Of a stretch of DNA of 64,000 nt, positions 46,837-57,600 are shown in pieces. Positions within the stretch are counted from its first letter, which is position 1. Each line of letters starts with the position of its first letter. A model generated the notes under the pieces. It was not told the origin of the DNA. It was given only the letters and a program-made list of their open reading frames with translations, and did no database searches. Origin of the DNA: Rhizobium sp. 11515TR (GTDB lineage: Bacteria; Pseudomonadota; Alphaproteobacteria; Rhizobiales; Rhizobiaceae); contig NZ_CP022999.1 of NCBI RefSeq assembly GCF_002277895.1, positions 372,001-436,000 of the forward strand, given 5' to 3'. The translations under genes and the position numbers were made by a program.

Positions 46837-48582
46837 ATGAGCTTCAACTACGACTTTTCCCGCACCACGAGCAGAGGCTCCTTGCTCGCGGCACTTTCGA
46901 TCGACGAAGCCCTGTTCACGCAGGTGCTCGACTTCGTGCCTCCTCCTCCAGCCTGGTCGGTGCCGCCTTCCCCGCCAGACGAAATATCGAAGCTAATGCT
47001 CCCCGCGTTTCTGCGGCACGACATTCCTAAGAGAAACACGAAACGCGGCCATAGGACGGTGTGGGAGCCCGTGCTAGCAAAGGGTACCTATAAGGCGCTC
47101 GGACGTAGGCTTGACAGCTTCTTTCGCCACAAGCTCGATGGCTACCCTCACAAATCGTCATTCGGATATCGACCGGGCCGCAATATCCGTGAAAACGCCG
47201 CGGTCCACCGTGGCAAGAAGTTTCTTCTATCGCTCGACCTCCAGGACTTCTTTCCTTCAATTTCGCGAAGTCGGATTGCCGCCACTTTCGAACACCTTGG
47301 CATCGCCCCGGATATAGCAGCACTTCTGGCCCGATTCGTCACGATATCAGACGCCCTGGCCATGGGTCTCCCAACGAGCCCGACGATTTCGAATGCAGTC
47401 GCCCTTTGCCTTGATCAGGCGCTCGAAGAATTGGCTCTGCGTTCAGGTGCCGTGTACACCCGCTATTCAGATGACATCAGTATCTCGAGTGACAACGCGC
47501 TTCCAGATCTCGCCTTGATAGCTCAAATCGTTTCGGACAATGATTTCAAACTCGCAGACGAGAAAACAAGGCTATCGGTGCGTGGCCAGGCGCATTACGT
47601 CACCGGCCTGAGCATCAGCGACCCTAATCAGCCGCATGTTCCCAAGGCAAAAAAGCGAAGGCTGCGACAGGAGCTGTACTACGCACGAAAATTCGGACTG
47701 GGGCAGCATTTGCACTGCCAAGGGATCAATGACCCCACTGTTGTTCAGCAGGAGGTCAATCGCTTGGACGGCATGATTAAATTTGTTGGCCATCACGAAC
47801 CTAAGCTTTCGTCCATTATAAAACAGCAATGGCGCGAAATTCTCAACGCCGCCGATATGAAACCGAGCTTCGCACCGCGGGGGATGCATCGCGCACCTTT
47901 CGTTCTGGTCATAGACGAAGCCGAGTTTTCGAGAGACGACCAGACATATCTCGCTCTCTGTATCGTGGTCAGCCAGCATATAGACCGAATAGCCGAGGAG
48001 ACGGGGCGAGTATTGTCGAACGCGCTCAATGACCTTTGGGGAGATGGCAACCGTAATGCCCTCCTCGCACGAGGCCTTCATTTCACGGACGCGACCAAAG
48101 ACCTTCAACTCAACTACATTAAAGAGTTGGCGACGATGCCCTTCGAAGGCTATATTGCGTTTTGCGCATACGATGGTCCGAAAAATTATCAGGCGACATA
48201 TTTGCGCTTGCTTTCGACGATGATCCCGCGACGCCTGATAGCTGCCGAAAGCCAGTACGCCGCCATCCTGATCGAGCAAAACAGCAAAGTTTCCCAAACA
48301 GCGATCGCCGAATGCATCAGCAACGCGGCAGCCGATCTCAAACGTACCAACAACCGACGTCCAAAGGACACGCTAGTCAAATTTCTTTCGAAGCCCGATC
48401 CGCTGCTCAGTCCCCCTGATTTTCTGTTGGGCGTCCTGGGACAATATCTGAAATCGAAACCTGCCGTCCCGGAGCCTCGCGAGAGGCTCAGCTTCGAACG
48501 ACTAAGAGACAAATATCGGTTGATCCTCGATCTGGATACATGCGCCGAATACTCACGGCGACGGCCGATCGCCCCTTGGTAA
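46837..48582 (+). CDS. Retron-type reverse transcriptase fused to DUF3800
   Basis: A 581-residue protein. I start at the ATG at 46837 because the upstream extension to 46729 would translate the hairpin-rich leader. Residues about 60-280 form an RT: NAAVH at 120-124 (the retron NAxxH motif), FLLSLDLQDFF with catalytic Asp134, YSDD at 210-213, and VTG at 255-257 (the retron thumb triplet). Residues about 350-540 are a DUF3800 domain (FVLVIDEAEFS with D360-E361; LHFTDA), thought to have an RNase-H-like fold. From memory, RT-DUF3800 fusions are grouped as type VII retrons. The RT would copy the upstream RNA into msDNA, with DUF3800 as the toxic effector released by phage infection. Confidence 0.85.
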   Translation: MSFNYDFSRTTSRGSLLAALSIDEALFTQVLDFVPPPPAWSVPPSPPDEISKLMLPAFLRHDIPKRNTKRGHRTVWEPVLAKGTYKALGRRLDSFFRHKLDGYPHKSSFGYRPGRNIRENAAVHRGKKFLLSLDLQDFFPSISRSRIAATFEHLGIAPDIAALLARFVTISDALAMGLPTSPTISNAVALCLDQALEELALRSGAVYTRYSDDISISSDNALPDLALIAQIVSDNDFKLADEKTRLSVRGQAHYVTGLSISDPNQPHVPKAKKRRLRQELYYARKFGLGQHLHCQGINDPTVVQQEVNRLDGMIKFVGHHEPKLSSIIKQQWREILNAADMKPSFAPRGMHRAPFVLVIDEAEFSRDDQTYLALCIVVSQHIDRIAEETGRVLSNALNDLWGDGNRNALLARGLHFTDATKDLQLNYIKELATMPFEGYIAFCAYDGPKNYQATYLRLLSTMIPRRLIAAESQYAAILIEQNSKVSQTAIAECISNAAADLKRTNNRRPKDTLVKFLSKPDPLLSPPDFLLGVLGQYLKSKPAVPEPRERLSFERLRDKYRLILDLDTCAEYSRRRPIAPW

Positions 48583-48656
48583 GCAACAAGGCGTTGCGTG
48601 TCCTTGTGTTTTCTTGAGTTTCGCCCTGCAAGTCCGGACAGAATAGTTCGAATTTC

Positions 48657-48825
48657 GAATCAATTTATGTCGAGATTCCAGGGAGTTTCGTCCGAATCCT
48701 AGTAAAGTTGGGCAATTCGCCATCTCGATTCGATAGTGGAATCCGGGCCTTAGACAAGGTTCGACTTTCGGGAATCTAGGAAGATTCCCCGAGCAGCAGC
48801 TCGTCATTCAGAAACGAGTTGAATC
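48657..48825. promoter_or_regulatory. Cluster of eight GANTC (CcrM) sites upstream of the AAA+ operon
   Basis: GANTC occurs at 48657, 48674, 48694, 48727, 48739, 48772, 48783 and 48821: eight sites in 169 bp where chance predicts fewer than one. Sites 6 and 7 lie in the two arms of a perfect 8-bp hairpin (48770-48777 with 48782-48789). A second hairpin, GAGC/GCTC, follows at 48791-48802. GANTC is methylated by CcrM in alphaproteobacteria and its hemi-methylation state tracks replication. I infer methylation-sensitive control of the four-gene operon. Confidence 0.55.
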
Positions 48826-48879
48826 GCCATCAGCCTGATAGCGAGAGGCCACCCTTCGACCTTAACTAAGGATATCGAT

Positions 48880-49023
48880 ATGAAGCTAAGGTTATGTTTC
48901 GTTATCGAGCCAAAAGGCATGCATCAAATCGGCCACACCTATCCGCTGGCATCAGCAGCTGCGACGGATTTGGATGTCATCTCAGCTTCCAGACCTCAAT
49001 GCGACAATCTGGATTGTTGCTAA
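48880..49023 (+). CDS. Small ORF with Cys-rich tail before the AAA+ operon
   Basis: A 47-codon frame starting MKLRLCFVIE and ending CDNLDCC, with AAGGA 8 bases before the ATG. It lies between the GANTC cluster and the TTG start of the AAA+ gene, 93 bases upstream of the latter. I recognise no family. A leader peptide or a small substrate of the radical SAM protein is conceivable, but chance is also possible. Confidence 0.35.
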   Translation: MKLRLCFVIEPKGMHQIGHTYPLASAAATDLDVISASRPQCDNLDCC

Positions 49024-49116
49024 TGAGCTATCCTCGATTGAAAAGGCCTGATTGTGCTCTTATTCCATCTATTCAACCGCAGGCATCTCTTATAAAGTCG
49101 GCCACGGAGGGAAAAA

Positions 49117-50952
49117 TTGACAGATATCTCGACCACAAAATCCCGCTGGCTACGAGACCTTTCTCGGTTTTTGTCGCTTAAAAGCCAGTTCGTACTTACC
49201 GGAAACGTACGCGATCTGCAGGCCTATGATGTACAACCGGGAACGATAGCGGCAATCCCACTCATCCATTGCCTGGATAGCGAACTACGGGCCCAAGGCT
49301 ATCGGGACGTTATCGTTTTCACGCCCATGTCGGGTTTCAGTCTCGCCTCTCCAGTCCCCGGCACTGACATAGCGGCGGCACTTGGCAGGCTCAGCATTCA
49401 GAACCAGTCGGATGGCGTCCTTGGACTGGAAAGTCTGACCGCAGCCCTTCCCGCCTTTGTCGAAGCAAAGGGCGAACCCGCCGCACTTATCGTCGACTTT
49501 GCTTCAAGGCTGATCAATCGGAGCGACGCACTCCTCGCCGCAGAACAGGCTTTGTTTGCCCGGGCGCAAATCTGCTCGTCGAACGCAAGACCCAGACCAT
49601 CCGGCGATAGTCGAAGGCCGTTTTATAACGCTGTCATTTGGATTGCAGACAAGGAATCCGACCTCCCCGATTGGTTCGTGGTCGAAAACCCCAGAATCCG
49701 GCATATCCCGATCGCCACCCCGGATAACCTTATTCGCAAATCCATCGTTCCTAACATTCTTCGAGGATTGCCGGATTCCCGTGACGTCTCCACAGAGGAT
49801 TTCGACAAGGCCATCGATACCTTCGTGAATCTGACGAACGGACTGCTGCTTTCGGATATGAATGCCATCGCTCAGCTCGGCCGGAACGACAATCTTTCCG
49901 TCCACCAGATCGCCGACGCCATCCGCCGCTACAAGGTTGGTGTCACCGATGACCCTTGGCGGAAGATCGATCGAGCCCGGATCGCGGGAGCGGAAGACTT
50001 CATCCGTTCACGCGTTAAAGGCCAGAGCCACGCCGTCGTTCACATGCTCGATATTATCAAGCGAGCAGTGACGGGCGTTGGCAGGTCGTCTTCGAACGGG
50101 CGGCCGCGAGGTGTGGCCTTCCTTGCCGGCCCCACTGGCGTCGGGAAGACGGAACTAGCGAAGACGATCACGAGCCTCCTGTTCGGAGACGAGTCCGCCT
50201 ATATTCGGTTCGACATGTCCGAATTTAGCGCCGAGCATGCGGACCAGCGGTTGATTGGCGCTCCTCCCGGCTACGTAGGTTACGATGCAGGCGGTGAGCT
50301 TACGAACGCGATCCGAGAGAAGCCTTTCAGTGTCGTGCTCTTTGACGAAATCGAGAAGGCTCACCCACGAATCCTCGACAAATTTCTGCAGATCCTAGAT
50401 GACGGCGTCCTGACTTCCGGGCGCGGTGATCGCGTCTATTTCTCAGAGGCGATTATCCTCTTTACCTCAAACCTCGGGATCTACCGATCCGACGCGTCGG
50501 GTGTCCGAATTCCGAACGTCGTGCCAGGTGACAGCCATCCCGACGTGGTGGCAAAGGTGCGCGAGGAGATTGATCGACATTTCAAACTCGTCTTGAATCG
50601 CCCCGAGATCCTAAATCGAATGGGCGAAAACGTCATTGTCTTCGATTTCATCCGCAGACCCGTCGCCGAGCAGATTTTTGCACAGATAGTCCAGGGTCTG
50701 CTCGACCAGACGCGAACAATTGGATACGACGTCTCTCTCTCGAGCTCCGCGGAAGCCGACCTTCGCGAACATTGCCTAGCGGATCTGTCAAACGGTGGTC
50801 GCGGCATTCGGAACAAGGTCGAGGCTTATCTTGCGAACCCTCTGTCACGGGCACTCTTTGACTCGGGCAAGACGGACGGGTCCTTCATCGTAAGTGCGAT
50901 ACAGATCGAACCCCTGGTCGCGCTGGAGTTGGCCGAGAAACGTCGATCATGA
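49117..50952 (+). CDS. ClpA-type AAA+ ATPase with degenerate N-terminal AAA domain
   Basis: A 611-residue protein starting at a TTG at 49117, with GGAGG 6 bases upstream; no better start exists. Residues 10-200 resemble an AAA domain (SQFVLTGNVRDLQAYD; AALIVDFAS) without a Walker A. Residues 300-600 form a ClpA/ClpB D2-like AAA domain: Walker A GPTGVGKT at 338-345, pore loop GYVGYDAG at 385-392, Walker B VVLFDEIEKAH with D410/E411, and sensor 2 GGRGIRN. No ClpP-docking or protease domain is seen, so remodelling or threading of a partner is likely. Its stop overlaps the radical SAM start (ATGA). First gene of the four-gene operon. Confidence 0.85.
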   Translation: MTDISTTKSRWLRDLSRFLSLKSQFVLTGNVRDLQAYDVQPGTIAAIPLIHCLDSELRAQGYRDVIVFTPMSGFSLASPVPGTDIAAALGRLSIQNQSDGVLGLESLTAALPAFVEAKGEPAALIVDFASRLINRSDALLAAEQALFARAQICSSNARPRPSGDSRRPFYNAVIWIADKESDLPDWFVVENPRIRHIPIATPDNLIRKSIVPNILRGLPDSRDVSTEDFDKAIDTFVNLTNGLLLSDMNAIAQLGRNDNLSVHQIADAIRRYKVGVTDDPWRKIDRARIAGAEDFIRSRVKGQSHAVVHMLDIIKRAVTGVGRSSSNGRPRGVAFLAGPTGVGKTELAKTITSLLFGDESAYIRFDMSEFSAEHADQRLIGAPPGYVGYDAGGELTNAIREKPFSVVLFDEIEKAHPRILDKFLQILDDGVLTSGRGDRVYFSEAIILFTSNLGIYRSDASGVRIPNVVPGDSHPDVVAKVREEIDRHFKLVLNRPEILNRMGENVIVFDFIRRPVAEQIFAQIVQGLLDQTRTIGYDVSLSSSAEADLREHCLADLSNGGRGIRNKVEAYLANPLSRALFDSGKTDGSFIVSAIQIEPLVALELAEKRRS

Positions 50953-51620
50953 CCTCGATCGCGCTATCACGGCTTCATTTTCCGATTACAACTCTTGGGC
51001 CGGGCAACCGGATCGGCATTTGGTTCCAGGGATGCTCGATACGATGTCCCGGCTGCATCTCCGCGGACACTTGGGCGGTGGGTCGGGATTTGACAGACGT
51101 GGACGCCGTCATCAATGCCTTGAATCGTTGGCTTCCCGACGCAGATGGCTTGACCGTTTCGGGCGGCGAGCCATTTGACCAACCAGATGCGCTAACCGAA
51201 CTCTTACAAGCTTTTCGCCAGCGTTCCGACGCCGATATCCTGGTGTATTCAGGATATCCGGTAGAAAAAATCATGCCCTATCTCAAGAAGTTGGATGGAT
51301 TGGTGGATGCATTGATCTCCGATCCATATCTTGCCGAAGCCCCTCAGACGAAAGCCTTGAGAGGTAGTGACAACCAGCGACTTCACTCTCTGACTCCGCT
51401 CGGCGAAAATCGGTTCGCGTCATACGAGCGAGCAAACCAGTCCGAAGAGAAAAAAATCGACCTCATGATGGATGCCGATGGTACGGTCTGGATGGCCGGA
51501 ATACCCGAACGGGGAGTTTTCGAAAAGCTATCGCGCCATTTATCGAACCAACATCATACGTTCCTCACCACCGAAGACCGTTCCATAAGCCGAGCACGTC
51601 GAGGCAAGCCCCATGATTAG
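50949..51620 (+). CDS. NrdG-like radical SAM / 4Fe-4S single-cluster protein
   Basis: A 223-residue protein of the activase-type radical SAM group. The cluster motif is CSIRCPGC (C29, C33, C36; Cx3Cx2C) in the typical context GPGNRIGIWFQG, and LTVSGGEPFDQPD is the SAM-binding GGE motif. NrdG and PflA relatives make a glycyl radical on a partner enzyme, but no glycyl-radical enzyme is encoded nearby. Viperins also belong to the radical SAM superfamily but have CxxxCxxC in a longer fold. It overlaps the AAA+ gene by 4 bases and the helicase gene by 8, so the three are co-translated. Confidence 0.85.
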   Translation: MTSIALSRLHFPITTLGPGNRIGIWFQGCSIRCPGCISADTWAVGRDLTDVDAVINALNRWLPDADGLTVSGGEPFDQPDALTELLQAFRQRSDADILVYSGYPVEKIMPYLKKLDGLVDALISDPYLAEAPQTKALRGSDNQRLHSLTPLGENRFASYERANQSEEKKIDLMMDADGTVWMAGIPERGVFEKLSRHLSNQHHTFLTTEDRSISRARRGKPHD

Positions 51621-54600
51621 ACTCTGTCCTAACTGCAACACCGAACGTCCGCTGAGCGAATTCTTCTGCCAAAATGTGCTGACTGGCGGAAAAACCTGCA
51701 ACTGGGATCTGACGTCGGTCGCGATCCGTGAGCCGGGTGCGAGTTCCGCCCAGTCTGCAGACAGCTTGCTAGACGTTTCAGCTCCCGCCGCCTCACTCCC
51801 ACATGAGCGGACCTGCCCCAACGGTCATCCCGTCGAAGAGGGTGATCTTCTTTGCGTGACCTGCGGTGCGGAGATCGAAATGGACGGCCCCGCTCTCGCC
51901 ACCGTTGTCGCGGAGCCTGCTTCTAACACCAGTCCCGTATCGGCGTCGGTTCCGACCGAAATTGGCGGTTGGACCGTTGAGTCCCGGATCGCCTCATCGA
52001 GTTCGGTCCGTGAACGGTTTATCGCGACGAATCCGGTTAGCGGACAAAGGGGCGTCCTGACGCTTTATGCTGATGGGGCGGAGCCTGACACCGCAGTCTA
52101 CGATGCGATCCGGAATATGCCTCTTGATCATCTGCCGGAAATTTTCGAAATCGGCCGCTGGAACGGCCGCGCGTACGAAATCAGTGAGGAGATCACCGGC
52201 GGGACTCTCGAACAACTTATAGCGAACTCCAGCGACACTGACCTCCTACGCACTATCACCTTCGAGATTGGGAAAGCGCTAGGCTCGTTCTCTCAGGCGG
52301 GCCTGCGCCACCGTGACATTCGTCCATCGAACGTCCTGATCCGAACAGCGGCCCCTCTGGATCTTGTGATCAGCGGTTTCGGCTCAGCCCGGCTTTCCGA
52401 CTACGATCTGGACATCGTCGCTCCACTGGAAACCACACGCTATATGGCTCCGGAAGCCATTGCGGGCGGTGTTTCGGCGGCTTCCGACTGGTGGAGCCTG
52501 GGCATGATCGTCCTCGAGATCGCTACCGCCGGAAAATGCTTCGAAGGCATCAATTCACATGCACTGTTGATCCATATCATTACCAATGGCGTCGAAATCC
52601 CGACCGACATACATCCAACAATCGCAGTTTTGCTGAGGGGATTGCTAACACGCGATCACCGAGACCGCTGGCAGTGGCGCGAGGTCAGAGCCTGGTACGA
52701 CGGCGAAGACGTCCCGGTATCAAACACTGGACAATCGACACCAGAGCAAGACAGCCGCGCAGCGATTTCACTCGGCGGCAAGGAGTTCCGCAAACCGTCT
52801 AGCTACGCCTTGGCGGCCGCTGAACCCGGGAACTGGGACGAGGCCCGAAACCAGGTGACCCGCGGGAGCGTTGCGGCATGGGTCGAAGACGCAGGGATCG
52901 ATCCGGCTGCGCAAGCCGCCATCCGCCGCCTTTCCCACACAGAAGGCCTGATGGATGACCTGAAGCTTTCGCTTGCGCTAAAGATTCTGCATCCCTCCAT
53001 GCCGCTCATTGTCAAGGGGAACATCGTCACGCCCGGTTGGTTGCTCGACCATCCGGTAGAAGGCACGGAGCTGATCTTCGGTCCCGCCACCGAATTCCTG
53101 CGCCGACTGGGTGCAGAAGAGTGGCTTCAGAGGATGAAGCAGCGCGGGCTTTCGGTTCGGGAGAAGGCAAAGCAGTTTTCAATTCAGTTAAACGAAGAAG
53201 ACCTGCAGATCCATCTGCTGTCGACCTCCAAAGCCCGATTGACGGCCCTCTGGGCTGAGCGCAGACGCATCTTTCCAGACACGGATCATCCTGGCCTCAA
53301 CTCCCTGATCGAACGACGCCAAACAACAGAAGAGGATTTCATTCTCCTCCTGTCGGCGGAAGTTAGCCAATTCCGATCAGTTGACGAAATCCTCGATGAA
53401 ACTTCCAAAACTGCTGATCGAGCCGGAGTGCATTTCTTCGACCGCGAAGAGGCCAGAGAACTGTTGCAGCACTCCCGACGCGATCTTCATGCAATGATCG
53501 AAGATCGCCTCAACGGTTTCTCGCGCTGCGGCGTTGAGCGAGTTGACGAATGGGCCGACCAATTCCGCCTAGATCGCAGGATAAGTCTCGACCGATCGCT
53601 GGTCCTGCTTTCGGTTCCCGCCGAACACTGGCTGGAGCCGCCGAAGCAGGCATACGTATCGACGTTGCTCGAATACTTCTCGAAAAAGATCTCGGGCAGC
53701 ATCCTACGCGGCCCTCTAACTAAGATGACGATCGGCAAAACGACGCCACGTGTAGACGTCACGGAATTGGGAACAGAGAGCCGTCCAGCCCCTGCCATTC
53801 TCGACCATATCCTTGCTCGATCCGAGCAGACACAGACGCTCGATCCCGCCGCGATAGGTGTATCGGATACGCTTGAGCGCCGGATGCGGAGCCTCCATGC
53901 TCACTCGACTTTGTACAAGCGAGATACCGGGATCGACGGGATGTATCTTGGTTTTCCCTTTTTGCTACATCGGGAAGACCGGACTCGCACCCGAATTGCG
54001 CCGATCCTCTTATGGCCAATCAAGATTATCCCCGAGGTTGGAAACCGTGGACACGCGTCGATCGGGTTTGATCGAGATCGTGATGAGGTCCGCCTCAATC
54101 CAGCATTCGAAGGCATGTTCGGTATTGACGCGGCAAGACGGTGGCAGGAAGCAGCGAACGATTTGCTCGGTCGTTCAACCGTGACTGCCGCCGATGTGGT
54201 TGACGGCTTCGGCGGCTTAGCCGATCTCGGAGTTCGCCAACTCGGACAGTTGCCGGGAAAAGATACAACGGTGGAGATTGGTCGGCCTAAGATCGTCTGT
54301 GCCGGAGTTTTCTTCCACCTCGCCTACATGGGGCAAGCCATTGTCGAAGACCTGCGAGCTCTAAAAGGTAAGCAACTGAGCGATAGCGGACTTGAAACAG
54401 CTCTCAAGGTTACAGATGCCGAACCGGCAGCGCCGACAGCTACGAAGGTTCCAGAGCTCGATCGGTACTTTACCGTCGCCAGCGATCCGTCCCAGGAAGC
54501 CGCGGTGTTAGAGGCGAGAAACGCGCCCGGACTTGTCATCCAAGGGCCACCTGGTACGGGAAAGAGCCAGACTATCGTGAATATGGTAGCCGACGCGATC

Positions 54601-57600
54601 GGGCGAAAGAAGAGCCTTCTCGTCGTCTGCCAAAAGCAGGCTGCCCTAGAGGTCGTGAAAAAACGCCTGGAAGCCGAGGGTCTCGAAGATCGCATCTTCA
54701 TGATCACGGATACCAACCGCGACCGTGAGCCGATTTTAACGGCCATCCGTGACCAGCTGACGGCGCAGCACGGTGCGGCCGGAACACAAGGCTGGCGGAG
54801 GGACCGCCAGAACCTAGCCATGCGGATCGAGACGATCGAAAAAGACCTCAATGTCCATCATGAGGCACTCCATCACGTCGATGAAACCACCGGGTTATCG
54901 TACCGCGAGCTACTCGGTGAATTGATCGAGCTGGAAGCTTCAGGGGTCCCGTTGGATGTCCCCGGCTTGCGACGGCTTCTTGTACGATTGGAGGCGGGAG
55001 CGGTCGCCGCTCTGGCCGAAGCGTGCGCATCTCAGGCGCGTTTCTGGTTGCCGTCGAAATTTGAAGGTAACGCATTGGCGGCGCTAAAGATCTTCAATCC
55101 AGACGAAGCCAACATGGCTGCATTCAGAGGAGATTTAATAGCTTTTGTTGACTCTGAAACCGAGCGTCTCGCAGTCCTGACCAAGACCGATCATGCGCTC
55201 CCAATGAACGATCCCGAACCATATCGTCTTTGGTTCGATCGACACGACGCCGACTTCCAGCAATTGGAAGACCAGGAGAGACACAACTTGGCTCGATGGC
55301 TCCGCCTCTGTGGACGGTCCGGCACTGACAGCAAGGCACTTGAAATTGCCAGCGTGCTTGCCGAACTCGCGGGTCGTTTGCGCTCGTTGCTCGGCACCTC
55401 GCCCCCTGAGAACATTCGCATCCGGATGGCGGCCCTCGATGGCAACGCCCTTCAATCCGATGTCGATTTGGCGCGAGCAGTCTCGATCCAACCGACCGGG
55501 CTTGGAAAGCTAAACCCATTCCGCTGGCTTCGCGCCAAACGGCTCAAAACCCGGACCGCTCAGTTAGGTCTCGAAGGAACGCCACCAACGGACCTGTTAC
55601 GAGCCGGCGAATGGGAGCTTCAATTACGGCCGCTCCGTGAGGCTCTCATTGCGACGCTTGTGGGATTGGGCGACGGAAAGCTGGTTAACCGCGAGATGCC
55701 TTGGGACGCACTTGCGCGACTAGCGGACGATCGCCACGCTGCTCTCAAAAAAACGCAAGCGCTTGCGAATGCGGCATTTGCGTTCCCGTCGGCTGATGCC
55801 ATGGGACAGGTCGTCGCAAAAGCCACACTGGCGCAATACGAGCAGCTACGCGACAGCGCCGAACATGCGTTCGAACGTCACGAAGCCAAGCAATTCAGCC
55901 GTGCGTCGTTGTCGAATGCGGAACAATGGCTCGAACCCGGCTGGGTCGAGGCAAGATTGCAGGCGATCAACAACGACGAAGGTAACGACACCGCTATCGA
56001 CGCCATATTCAGGGCGCTGACAACGTTGGAGCCTTTCCAACGTTTCCGCATCCGGCTGAATGCCCTCCCCGCAGAAGCCATGGAAATCTTCGCGGTGCTT
56101 CGCACGAAGGAGAACGACTTGCTGGCCGTCCCCGTTCACAAACTTGAGGACGAGGTCAGGAAGATTATCAATCGTGAGGCCCGTCTGGCGTGGAAGACGA
56201 AGCTTGAAAGTGAATTCCCGCAACTCCTCTACGATGCATCCGAGTTGCAATCGAAGATCCGCACAGTCGCTGAAAGCGAACGCGCGATGCGCCGAGCGAA
56301 CAAACAGATGCTCACATACGGCATCGACGGATCGAAGGTCGCCTCCGAGCGTGAATGGGAACCGATTACAAGGCTCAGGGGCCAGAGGGCTCAGCGCTTG
56401 CGCGAGTTCCTCGAAAAAGGTCCCGATCTCGGTCTGATGGAACTCCGGCCTGTCTGGTTGATGAACCCAGACGTTGCAAGCCGCGTTCTTCCGCTCCGAA
56501 AGGGCATGTTCGACATTGTCATCTACGATGAAGCGTCGCAGATGCCCGTCGAATACGCGTTGCCAACCCTATTCCGTGGCAAGATTGCCATCGTAAGCGG
56601 CGATGAAAAGCAGATGCCTCCGACGGCCTTCTTCTCCAGTAAAGTCGAGAACGACGAGGCCGACGTGTTTGACGGCGAAGATCTGGATGAGGACGCAACG
56701 GAAGTCGAACGCGAGACCTACAACGACACCTGGAACCGGCGCGAAATCAAAGATTGCCCGGATCTTTTGCAGCTGGCTAAGTCGGTCATGCCGACCACGA
56801 CGCTGCAAATCCACTACCGCTCCGCCTACCGCGAGTTGATCGGTTTCTCTAACGCATCCTTCTATGCGAACCGCCTGAGCGTTCCTGTTCGCCATCCCGA
56901 CGACGAAATCCGGCGCGCTAAACCGATAGAAGTTGTCCGCGCGGACGGGGTTTATTTAGATCAGAAGAACGAAATCGAGGCCGAGAAAGTCGTCGACGTG
57001 TTGGCCGATCTCTGGAAAGCCGACGGCCGCAAACCCACCGTCGGCATCGTAACCTTCAACAGAAAGCAAGCAGACCTGATTGACGAAGTCCTCGAAGCTA
57101 GAGCCCGGCGGGATGAACAGTTCAGGACCATCCTTACTCGCGAGCGCGACCGTGTGGAGGGCGGTGAAGACGTTGGCTTTTTCGTCAAGAACGTCGAAAA
57201 CGTTCAGGGTGATGAACGCGATGTGATCATCTTCTCCTCAACTTTCGGTCGCAACGCCCAGGGTAGCTTCCGTCGAAACTTCGGTGTCCTTGGGCAAAAG
57301 GGCGGCGAGCGACGTTTGAACGTCGCGGTTACCCGTGCACGTTCGAAGGTCATCATGGTGACATCCATGCCTACCGAGCTGGTGTCTGACATGCTATCCA
57401 GCCGGCGTAAACCGACCATTCCCCGAGACTACCTCCAAGGATATCTCGAATATGCAAGGATGATGTCCGACGGCGATTTCACAAGCGGACGCACGCTCCT
57501 CGATCGCCTGGTAACGGAACGATCCGCTATGCAATATCGCGGCGAAGACTCTCTCGACGGTTTCGCTAACTCGGTGTTCGAATTTCTTTCCAGATTGGGT

